A DNA stretch of 64,000 bases from Picochlorum sp. 'celeri' (lineage: Eukaryota > Chlorophyta > Trebouxiophyceae), in the NCBI GenBank assembly GCA_010909725.1, contig JAACMV010000007.1:372001-436000 (forward strand). The letters run 5' to 3'. Below, piece after piece: positions 54,680-64,000 of the stretch. The notes below the pieces were generated by a model. That model was not told the DNA's origin. It ran no database searches and saw nothing but the letters and a program-made list of their open reading frames with translations. Numbering within the stretch: position 1 is the first letter of the stretch; each line of letters opens with the position of its first letter. A program made the translations under genes and the position numbers.

Positions 54680-57600
54680 TCAGTTTCCACGAATCTGGAT
54701 TTCCGCATCAATCATGCGCGAAAACTCAGTATCCGAGGATAGCAATTCTTTCGGTTTTCCTACTTCTTGTACCCGACCTTCTGACATTATCGCAACGAAA
54801 TCAGCGGTCATAGCTCTTGAGAGCCTGTGCACTGTTTCAACCACAGTGATACCAGAAAATTCAACATCAAGCAAAGCAAATAGTCGGGCAATGTCCTTGG
54901 TATTCAGGACAGAGGATGGTTCATCGAGACAAAGATACTTCGGTTTCCGTAATAATAGCCTTGACAATGAAAAGACTGCCTTCTCAGCCACTGAAAGCCC
55001 TGCTGATGATATGAATATGTCCAGAATGCTCTCATTAGGGCACTTGGGTTTAAAATTCTTCAAGCAATCTGTCTTGCGGAGGCAATCTAACAAAACAGAA
55101 TCATCATACTCACCATATGGATCCAAATTTTCCCGAATCGAAGCTGAAAACATGACCGGCTGCTGTGGGATGTAACCTATATGGGAAAGCACGTCTTTCT
55201 TCTTGCGCATTCTTAATGCAGATACTGGAGTGGCCCCAAAGTAGATACCTCCCATCTGAATGGGGAGTAAACCTAAAAGACAAGACAGAACAGTAGATTT
55301 ACCTGAACCAGAGCGACCACAGATGGCAAATCTAGACTGCTCTGGGATGTGGAGGGAAAAGTTGTCCAATGCCCACTGAGAGGACGACGGATAGGACAAG
55401 AAAACATTGCAAAACATGATGTCGCCGCAAATTGGTTGACTTTCTTGTACAATTGAGCTTTTATCATCTGTGTCTACTTGGGAAGATGATGAAAGATCGC
55501 CAAAATATGCCATAACACGCTCTACTGACACCATTTCCCGTTCGGTCTCACTGCCAGAGGTGACCAGACCTGACAATAGCGATGTGCAAGGAAGGATATA
55601 AGATAAACTCAAACCAACCAAAGCCGTGGTTATATTTGAATGTGGCCCAAGATATTCGTCTGCAAATTCTCTACGCTGATTTATAAGTCCTAGAGCAATA
55701 ATGGCCGATGCAATGGCTGTAGACATCAGTTGCAATCTGGAAGATAGCCAAGCACTTGCAGCAACTGATGAGAATTTAGCCCTCTGAAATGCTTCCAAGT
55801 GCTTATTTAAGTACGAGACAAAATAGTTATTCTTTTTGAATGATCTTATAATCACTGACCCATCGCAAGATGACTGAGTAACTGAGAAAATAGGAGATTG
55901 GTATACTGCTTCTAACCTCTTGACTTCCCTGGCACATGCAAGATAGTGACTCTGCACTGCCCTGTACCAGCAGTAAAGCCCCAGAAGGATGAATCCCATT
56001 GGTACAACATTCCTCTCTTGAGAGATGAGCAGAACTAGGATGATCCCACCTATACCGAATGATTGAGCAAGAAAAATGTTCAATATGAATGGCAAGGAAT
56101 CATCAATTGTCCCAACATCAGATATAATGCGATTTATGACTTGACCCCCAGACACAGATAGGAATTTGACGAAAGGCCAATTTAAAATATTTGATAGAAG
56201 CTCGTCATGTATTCTTATAGCAGAACAAAGCCCTCCCGCTGCGAAAGTGATTGACCTCAAAAGTGTAAAAAATGAGCAAAGAATGACTATCTGAATGTAT
56301 CCAACAATAAAATCATCATCTTTCGTTTGATTCTGGACTGTACGTGATTTCAAATGGAAAGAAAGCCACAGATCTGCACCATTTCTAGATAACTGCATTA
56401 AGAGCAAGAATAGGAGGGCCATGGTGATCCACACCTTCTGCTTGGAAAAATAGAAGGCATATGTCTTTGAGGAGATACACCCCGTCAACCTATCTTCAAG
56501 GCTTATGGAACTCAAATCAGTGCCATCAATTGAATTTGTCAAATCTTCTTCAATATTCTCAACATCCATATCAACGCGTTTACATTCGATGGATGAAGAT
56601 TGTACCACTAATCCGTCATCATTTACAAGGAGGCACATGTCTGCAGCGTCCATGATAAACTGAGAACTAGTGACTATAATGACCGCCTTTTCTTTCGTTA
56701 TGTCTGAAGACACGATCGAGTGAGATACTTTGGAGCATAACACAGCATCAAGACATGCTAGGGCATCATCGATTAGAAGCAGAGAAGCATGGGGATTGTA
56801 GAAAGCACGAGCAATGTTTATCCGAGCCTGTTGCCCCCCCGACAGATTCAGATCATTGTTATCCGAAATTTTGAAGAAATCGCCTCCTGGAATCATTTGA
56901 AAATCTTCATCTAGGCAACAAGCATCGATCACCTTGCGGTATCTTTCAGGATCAAACTTATTTCCGAACAAAATGTTCTCACGAATTGTTCCAGGAAATA
57001 GAAAAGGAACCTGAGGAACATATGCAATTATCTGATGGTCATTGATGACTTCTCCTCTCTCACAGTGTATTTCATTCATGAGAGAAAGCAATAAACAGCT
57101 TTTACCCGAACCAATTCCACCGCAGACGGCGACAAGAGGGCTTCCAACTATGCGAAGAGATGGTACCTTTAGAGAATGAAGTGAATGGCTGTGATCCTGC
57201 CTTCGATCGAGCGGTGCGAATACGCCATCCACTATGCTGATTGATTTATGCTTAACATGGTTTTGAATTTCAGTGGCAGTCAAGGCATATTGAGTTCGAA
57301 CACCGCAAGCATTAGAAGCAAAGTATTCATTTATCCGCAAGGCTGACACATATGACTCCATCATCCTGTATACATGTACGTACATAGTAAATGCAGGCAT
57401 ACCGTACTGTAGTACAGGTGCAGAAATCATTAAGGAAGAGATATATACATAAACTCACCCGTTAATCACCCATGGTAGTGCATTTATTGGGCCAAGTAAA
57501 ATATTAAACAAGGCCATTGTTGGGAATACCAGATCGGCTGTCAAGTCCTCGTTTGACATCACAGAAAAAATTGTGAATGTTGCTGCACCCATGAGCAGCG

Positions 57601-58639
57601 ATGTGGTCGCCCAGAAGAAGACACAGATAGCATCTTGATACTTGATAATTTTCAAGTGTCTTACCTCTCTTGTTCGTGCAGAGACGATCTTCTCACTAAA
57701 GTACTTCTCCCATTGGTACGCTTTTATTGTTCGAATAGCACTCACTAGATTGGTGACTAACAATGAGCGCTCATCTTTTGCTTCCATCAACCCAGCAGAT
57801 GCTTTTCTGATAATATTAGCAATCAGTTGATTCACAGGAATCATGGCAACTATCAGTACAAGCCCAACTGCACATGTCCATTTCATATGAATATAGAGCA
57901 TAATCAATGCTGCGATAAGTTGAAATGCCATACTAGAGATATCAATCAAACCAAAGAAGAGATTTGAAGACCTTTCAGCATCGGTAGACATCATGTTTTG
58001 CATTCTCCCTGAATCCAGAGTTCCTTTGATAACCAGATTTTCTGAGAAGATTGCTGATATTATGCCAGACTTCATGCTGTTCTGCAACAGTCCCTTCCCA
58101 TACAAAAAGTGGGACTCTATAAAGCTTTTTGCAACAAATATAGAGATGAAAACCCCGGAGTATGCATAGACAACCTCATCGCGCATCTGATGACCATTCT
58201 GCACCAAATGAGGACCTGCCCAAAGCTCATTCTCCTTGCTACCGAAGCAGGACAGCAACTTTCCAAGAATATAAGGACCCGAAAGGTTTAGAATATCAGC
58301 CAAGAAACGAAGAAGCATCAACTGTACAAGTTTATATCCGCCAAGAATAGCCATTGTCTTGAACAGTGCCATAGAGCGACAGTCATTCCCAAAATTCCAC
58401 GCTTCCTGAACCTTCTTCCAGCATACCACGGAATCTAGAACCTTTGGTAAATGTGGTAGATCCTCCAGATCTAATGTCTCTTTCCGCTTCGCGATCGCAA
58501 ACAAATCATTCATCCACAAAAACCCCAACCTAGAGAAAATGTTTCTCTCTTCCTGTTCCTCTAACGTCACCTCAGCATCACTCACGTTGGTGGATTCCTC
58601 TCCACCACTGAGAAAACCTTCCTCAATATCATCAGTCAT
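54680..58639 (-). CDS. ABCC (MRP)-type ABC transporter
   Basis: Two exons (57459-58639 and 54680-57365), with a 93-base GT-AG intron, give 1288 residues from the ATG at 58639. Layout is TMD1-NBD1-TMD2-NBD2, without the extra TMD0 of long MRPs. NBD1 has GGIGSGKSCLL, LSGGQQARINIARAF and LLLIDDALACLD. NBD2 has GRSGSGKSTVL, YIPQQPVMFSASIRENLDP and YLCLDEPSSVL, but its signature reads LSVAEKAVFSLSR instead of the LSxGQ pattern. Typical cargo is glutathione conjugates and other organic anions moved to vacuole or out of the cell; substrate is unknown here. The splice restores LPWVINGMMESYVSALRI, a family landmark. Confidence 0.92.
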
Positions 58640-58812
58640 GATTCCCACTGTATGTCTTGGGCAACACAAGACCTTTCGCCATGGAAAGGCAAATGGTTGT
58701 TCCGACACCAGAATTCAGACATGACACGTGATTTCAGACCACAGAAATCACCCGCACATGTATAAGCCTAATGAAAATTAATTAATTACACCTCTTCCAT
58801 CGCTGATGGGTC

Positions 58813-59935
58813 ATGGAGCATCCCTCGATCGAGCTGGATGAACTTCATCTTCGGAAGATAATTGGCCCTTCATGCCTTCAGCAATCTTCAGTCATCACAG
58901 AACCAGGTGCGGCTAAAACCCAATCCTAACCTTACTTTAAAGTTTATTAAAGTTGATAATGGAATATCTTCATATGTACAGTCTGTTATCGATATGATTC
59001 GGGTGTGGCCCTTGCTTGGAGACTTGCCACCGACTGCGGGAGTCCTCTCCGCCTTTGGGGAAGCGCAAGCATTCTTGGCATAGACTACAGCTGTATAACT
59101 CTCTTTCTAAATTTGATGAATGCATTGATGAGCAGGAACGTGCAAAAATTAGATGGGATGGATATTCAAGCAGTTTGAAAGACATTTGGGTATACCTGGT
59201 TGACTCACCTGAAGCTTCTTGAGGAGGATTCAGCGTTTCGACAGCAAATACTGGAAATGAAATTCTATCGAAGGCTCCAGAGGAGGAGTCATATTATGCC
59301 TAACCCAGAAAAGCCGCTCAAGAGAGTGAAGCCCCTTGAGTTTGGGGAGGTTTCAGATAGCTCTTCTGATATCCTGGAAGAATTAGAATGGATATCTGAT
59401 CAAAATGATGTAGCAGAAGATCAGACCATAAAAAAGTACGAAAGACGGCGTGAAAGTTTTTCTTAGTGGTCAGGAGTTCAACATATCTCCTCTCTGGATA
59501 TCAGTGTTAGTAGACGAGAATACCATGGTGGCAAAACTTTTTGAAAGTATCGTTCCAATAGAGGAACGGTTGCTGGAAAAATTGGAAACACCGATAAGTC
59601 CTTTTTATGAGACGGAAGGTTTGGCGTTTAATACGATGGCGGAGTACACGTCTGGGCCTTGGAGGAATTTCTTTGTTGGGCTTGTGGGTGAAGTTTCAGC
59701 AGAGGAAGATGGCAACTTGTGGCCAAATCAGGTCTTACACAAGGATAGAAGTTTATATAATGTTAGAAATGCGTCCGATCTCGCGAAATTTTTAGCTGAC
59801 CCCAACAAAGAAGACATTGAAAGTCATCTCGGCAACTTGGAGAGAGTGGCAGTTGAGCGCAATTATAAAAAGGGCTGGTGCTGGCATATGTTGAAAACCC
59901 GGTGGGGACAGAAGACTTGGAAAACTTTGGAATGA
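58813..59935 (+). CDS. Unrecognised gene, frame-disrupted
   Basis: A coding region spread over several frames. It seems to begin MEHPSIELDELHLRKIIG at 58813. It continues through SLSKFDECIDEQERAKIRWDG (about 59100-59160), THLKLLEEDSAFRQQILEMKF (about 59203-59265) and a long stretch ending KKGWCWHMLKTRWGQKTWKTL at 59935. Changes of frame near 59080, 59195 and 59460 fall where the protein reads naturally across a one-base shift (T5 run at about 59457-59461). I cannot name the product; the last 25 residues resemble short basic tails seen after some helicase domains, but no helicase motif is present. Exons are unresolved. Confidence 0.45.
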
Positions 59936-60029
59936 CATAAATTCTATTTAAATAAATACATCTTGACTAAAGAATTGACTATTAGCATTTGTTTTCATGG
60001 TGTGAATATTGCCTCACAGAAGTTCCTGC

Positions 60030-60580
60030 TATGTGTTTCCACAGTCTATTTTTGCTTTATCTTCACATGCAGATGAGTAGTTCTCTTCACATAATTGTCT
60101 TCTTTCTTTGCTGTCTCCTGCAGCATACTTATAACTATCAACTGTTCCCAAAGAACGACCAAAATGAGAGTCATACCTTTCCTCAGAAAAAGATGAAATC
60201 CATGATGGACGGCATGCTTTCAATGCCTGGACACTACAGACCTTTCTGCATGAAGTACACAATATGATTCAATGATTCGTCTTATTACATCGAAGAGGGA
60301 CGTACCTTGCACCCTCAAAGCAGTTATGGCTGACTTTAACTCTGCAACATTGTTGCTGTTCTTTCCTAGAAGTTTCAGAGGGGAAAATCTGCGAATGAGC
60401 GGGCAAGTTGTTTAATTGTATGGCATTGGCTCCTAAAAATAATTTAAATTGGGATTTTTTTGCCAAGAAACCTACCAAGTCAAAAGAACCATCGGCTAGT
60501 TGGGTCGGAACCCTTGGTAAAGGAAGACCAGGACTTTGAAACCAACTGACCAAGCGCTGTGTCGGGTCGTCATGAGGCAT
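60030..60580 (-). CDS. Unrecognised gene fragment, multi-exon
   Basis: An ATG at 60580 opens MPHDDPTQRLVSWFQSPG and LPLPRVPTQLADGSFDL, then a likely donor (GTAGGT) near 60475. Further coding-like pieces follow on this strand (LKLLGKNSNNVAELKSAITAL near 60320-60380 and a piece ending near 60030). The first part looks like a small helical N-terminal domain, perhaps of a coiled-coil or microtubule protein, but I cannot name it. Splicing is unresolved and this is the low-quality part of the window, so exact ends are guesses. Confidence 0.3.
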
Positions 60581-60600
60581 ATTGCTATTTTACATTTTTA

Positions 60601-60786
60601 TCAAAAGTATTGCTTAGATATTCTCTGATAAAGGTACAACAGGAGGGCTGCGCATTGGCCTATCTCGATCAATCCCCATCGACGGGCGTCCTCGCCCATT
60701 CGACCAATTGGTGCACTTGCAAGTGCAAGGTTTGCGGCGTCCACTGACCGGTTGCGACATCGTTCGAGGAGATATGAAGCGATCAT
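60601..60786 (-). CDS. Short ORF of uncertain status
   Basis: An ATG-initiated frame of 61 residues (MIASYLLERCRNRSVDAANL and onward) ending in a hydrophobic AALLLYLYQRI segment. It sits 27 bases beyond the succinyl-CoA ligase stop, on the same strand, so it could be 3'UTR rather than a gene. No homology is recognised. Confidence 0.2.
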   Translation of the reverse strand: MIASYLLERCRNRSVDAANLALASAPIGRMGEDARRWGLIEIGQCAALLLYLYQRISKQYF

Positions 60787-60813
60787 GCTTTTCCTCTTGG
60801 CATATCTGGTACC

Positions 60814-62208
60814 TCAGTCAATAGCCTTCACTGCTTTAACAGCTGCATCATCCAAGTCAGATGCGGTTATGATGGCAACATTGCTGGAACTCAGAATGCG
60901 CTTGCCTTCCTCCACATTTGTTCCCTCTAGTCTCACAACTAGAGGAACTTCAAGTCTACTTGTTTTGCAGCATTTACTATACCTGAAGCAATGACATCAC
61001 AGCGCATGATTCCCCCAAAAATATTCACCAGAATTGCTTTGACATGAGGATCTGATGTCAAGATCTTGAAAGCTGCCACAACTTGTTCTTCTGATGCATT
61101 CCCACCCACGTCCAAAAAGTTTGCTGGGCTGCCACCCTTTGCTTGATTATATCCATGGTAGCCATGGCTAGTCCTGCACCATTCACCATGCACCCTATAT
61201 TTCCATCGAGACCAATGTAATTCAGATCATACTTCCCAGCTTCAACTTCCCTGGGATCCTCTTGCGATTCGTCCTTCATGGAAAATAGACCTTTTTGTCT
61301 AAAGCTTGCATTGTCATCAAATCCTAAACTTTGCATCAGCAGCGAGAAGCCCCTCCTCTGTCTCAGCAAGCGGAATTCACCTCAACCATGGTACAATCGC
61401 ATTCATCAAACAGCTTGTAAAGTGCCTTTATTTGCTCAGCGGCCTTTGTTTTGTCCGTCAAAACTCCTAGACCTTCTACCATTTGATTTGCCTGCTCATC
61501 TGTGATCCCTGACCTGATATCAATGGGTATTTTGATAATTTTATCAGGAAACTTCTCGGCTAGATCCTCGATGCTTGTGCCACCCTCTCCACAACCAATC
61601 ATCATCGGCCCCGCTGACTTGCGATCTAAAAGAATTGCAAAGTACATTTCTCTCTCTTTAGCTTCATCTTCTCTGCAATGTACAAGGTGTTGACTGGTTT
61701 GCCCCTGGCACCTGTTTGCTTTGTTACCAGGGTCTCACCAAGCATATTCTTCGCTATAGCAGGTGCTTCCGACGCCTTGACGATATGCACCCCCCCCTTC
61801 GAATCCATTCTTAAACGTTCCCAGACCTCTTCCACCCGCGAGAATCTGAGATTTGACGACAACCTCGCCCTTATCGTCGGCAAACTTCTCAGCAGCAGCG
61901 GGAACCTCTTCCAGAGACTTGATTGCGACTCCGTGGGGCACATTCACCCCATATTTCCCCATCAATTCAGCTCCCTGCAGAAAAGATATTTTCCATCACG
62001 CACGAAACAGAAAAGCAGAGAAGAACGATCCTTGATGCGGAAAGTGGGCCCTTTCTCCAAATAGGGTTTATACCGCTGCGTCCCACGAAATAGATGCAAA
62101 AGTACTTACTTGGTATTCATGAATGTTTAACAAACGAATCTGCTCCGATTGTGCGCCTGGAAGCCTCCTTGCAAGAACATGGGCACCTTGACGGAGCCTG
62201 TTGAACAT
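60814..62208 (-). CDS. SUCLA2: Succinyl-CoA ligase (ADP/GDP-forming) beta subunit, mitochondrial; frame-disrupted
   Basis: Exon 1 (62110-62208) encodes a mitochondrial presequence and [10 protein letters not shown]; after a 135-base GT-AG intron, exon 2 runs 61974-60814. Family blocks are all present in order: [103 protein letters not shown] and [20 protein letters not shown]. The enzyme makes succinate and ATP/GTP in the TCA cycle. Six one-base shifts break the frame, near 60948, 61138, 61330, 61375, 61650 and in a run of eight C at 61790-61797. At each, homology resumes at once in another frame. Essential-enzyme status argues for sequence error rather than loss. Confidence 0.88.
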
Positions 62209-62282
62209 CTTGTTACTGATATCGAACCAAAGATTTTAAAGAATGAAGAATGACTATTATGCCGTTTGAATGCATGTAAACT

Positions 62283-63611
62283 TTATTCGGCGAATTTGGT
62301 CAGGTTATCTTGGAGGAGCTGTTTCTTATACCCCATCAAACGAAGGCTCTCGTCCTCCTTTCCTCCAGAGTAAAATCTGAAAGCAGGGAGGCCTTTGACT
62401 CCCAGCTCCGAGCAGAAGATCTCCAAATTTTCATCAGTAGTGTCAACAGATACTACTCTGACTTTTCCTGACAGGTTGGAGGCCAGATCCTCTACGAATG
62501 GGGCAAGTTGTCTGCATTTTCCACACCATGGAGCCCAAAACTTGACCAAAATTTTCTCTCCAGATTGGATCAATTCTTCGAGTTCTTTGGGATTTTCGAT
62601 AGGTTTCACAGCATTGGATGATATTTCATCCGCATGTGATGCCTCTGCTGTCTGGAAATAGTCCAAACTCTTCTCCGGGTCTGCTACCATTGCCCTATCC
62701 CCAGGCTTCCATCCAGCTGGACACACCTCCCCATGCTCAGCCACGTGCTGGATTGCCTGAAGGGTTCTCAAAGCTTCGTCAACGCTTCGACCAATTGGGA
62801 AATTGTTGATCGTAGCATGCTCGACGACACCTTCCGGATTGATGATGTACAGCCCTCGAAGTGCAATACCTGCATCTTCTTTTAGCACACCATACCTGGC
62901 TGCAACTGATTTCGTGACATCTGCGAGGATTGGAATCTGCATATAACCCAATCCTCCCATAGTTCGAGGAGTTTTTATCCATGCGAGATGGACTTCTGGC
63001 GTATCTGTAGAGGCTGCAAGCAGTTGGCAATTCAACTCCTCAAATTCTTTAGCTCTGTCGCTGAATGCAATAATTTCCGTTGGGCACACAAACGTAAAGT
63101 CTTTCGGGTACCAGAAGAGGATAACATACTTTCCCTGCATACATACAAAAGATCAGACGACAGCAGGCGACCATGCGTGATTCTGCGATGCTACAATACC
63201 TTGTAATCTGAGAGATTCACAGTTTTCGTATCCCCATCAACAACAGCTGCACACAGAAGATACCACAGTCAGTGCATCGCCATCGTTTCTCTTCATTCCG
63301 AACATATATACCATACCTTCAAGGGAAAAATCAGGAGCCGGGCTTCCGACCTGCAGCTCAGTCTCGGGATACAGAATATTATCCCAAGCGCTCGTTGAAA
63401 AAGCACGACCTGCTGAGACAGGTGATCCCCATGGAATATCGCCATTGGATCGGTTTGATTCAAAATTTACTCCAGATAATTTTGATACCAGGGAAGTCCC
63501 AACGCAGCTGTGAAGGGTTCTTGCTTGAGTTACCTTGGAAGCAGACCCTCCAACAAGACTGCTTTCCCGCTCGATCAAGCGCACAAAAGAAGAGACGAGT
63601 CTGTTTCTCAT
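62283..63611 (-). CDS. 2-Cys peroxiredoxin fused to thioredoxin, organelle-targeted
   Basis: Three exons (63317-63611, 63200-63246, 62283-63134), with GT-AG introns of 70 and 65 bases, give 397 residues. A presequence of about 75 residues ([19 protein letters not shown]) precedes [11 protein letters not shown]. The typical 2-Cys Prx part has the peroxidatic Cys131 in [14 protein letters not shown], the resolving Cys252 in GEVCPAGW, and a YF after it. A linker of about 40 residues leads to a thioredoxin domain with active site WCGKC (Cys318, Cys321) and [18 protein letters not shown] at the end. So peroxidase and its reductant lie in one chain. The frame is clean. Mitochondrion or plastid cannot be decided from the presequence alone. 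Confidence 0.9.
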
Positions 63612-64000
63612 GATGTACCGTATTTAGATATGGGATAAATAACAAACGATATAATAGTACGGAATGATGGATGCGGCATTGAGCTTTGATGAGGATGGCA
63701 CCCATGGCTGGTGAGTCATCAGGGTTGAAATGCTCCACCAAGATTTCCATTCTCATTTGATTATGGGCTATCAGTGGTAGAGTATCCTCAGATACATGTA
63801 ATTTTTAATATGTTCGTGCATCAATATGTCGCCTGGGTGATGTCGACTCAATCGATTTGCACGGTATGTTTCTTCAACTACAGACAACGCCATATAGGTC
63901 CCATTATCGCATCCAATTGTTCCGTAATTCTTCCAAAGGATGGAATTATTACTTTTAATGGATGCGGATACGAAAATACTGAGATCAGTAGGCAGCTGGT
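63612..64000. other. Upstream region of the Prx-Trx gene to window end
   Basis: 389 bases upstream of the Prx-Trx start. No supported frame or RNA gene; it should hold the promoter. Confidence 0.35.

Noticed and set aside
1..64000. Prokaryotic defence system, CRISPR array, tRNA or rRNA genes
   Set aside because: No regular spaced repeats, no operon-like clusters and no tRNA cloverleaf signals were noticed; gene content and introns are eukaryotic.

Overview
The window is nuclear DNA from a photosynthetic eukaryote, most likely a green alga. Nearly every gene has a land-plant or algal counterpart. Plastid genes are present: TIC110, PGR5, ClpS, plastid-type IGPS and plastid-type TPI. Short GT-AG introns are common (62 to 263 bases, mostly 62 to 90), and genes often carry N-terminal targeting extensions. 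TGTAA, the poly(A) signal known from chlorophytes, follows many stop codons. The sequence is moderately AT-rich and very gene-dense: about 38 protein genes in 64 kb. I cannot name the species.

Layout. 0-12.8 kb: an expansin-like secreted protein, a BAG6/CIP73-like UBL protein, divergent plastid IGPS, ribosomal protein eL22, a Pumilio RNA-binding protein, VPS22 of ESCRT-II, and a large TPR-ARM-CS putative co-chaperone. 13-24 kb: a TLC-domain membrane protein, RAD54, a TBC RabGAP, a conserved-looking unknown, a small KEN-box protein, ORC4 with a long N-terminal extension, and plastid TPI. 24-36 kb: YOS1, PA2G4/EBP1, ClpS, a membrane-anchored M43-like protein lacking the catalytic Glu, a paladin-like multi-phosphatase, C1D/Rrp47 and PGR5. 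36-41 kb: a frame-disrupted FAN1-like nuclease, an 804-base element with perfect 34-base inverted termini, and a LOG-type cytokinin enzyme. 41-54.5 kb: an unknown basic protein, an ELYS-domain protein, an EMSY-LIKE (ENT plus Tudor) chromatin protein, TIC110, a polytopic membrane protein, PSMD9/Nas2, an organellar membrane protein with EF hands, and a GH16 glucanase. 54.6-64 kb: an ABCC transporter, two unresolved genes, succinyl-CoA ligase beta (frame-disrupted) and a 2-Cys peroxiredoxin fused to thioredoxin.

The genes do not form one pathway, as expected for a nuclear genome. Loose themes are plastid biology (TIC110, PGR5, ClpS, IGPS, TPI), genome maintenance and replication (RAD54, FAN1, ORC4, possibly the KEN-box protein), and proteostasis (BAG6-like, PSMD9, TPR-ARM-CS, ClpS). 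Many neighbours are convergent with almost no space between stop codons: 4 bases for VPS22/TPR-CS, 1 base for RAD54/TBC, 12 bases for PSMD9/EF-hand, and overlapping stops for TIC110 and its neighbour.

Single-base frame disruptions are confined to a few patches (about 36.5-38.6, 49.55-49.76 and 59-61.8 kb), while the rest of the window reads cleanly. The patches look more like unpolished assembly segments than pseudogenes, but this cannot be settled from the sequence. No tRNA, rRNA, CRISPR or bacterial operon was seen. The best candidates for something new are the Prx-Trx fusion, the HQxxH M43 pseudoprotease, the TPR-ARM-CS architecture, the TIR element and the KEN-box protein beside ORC4.
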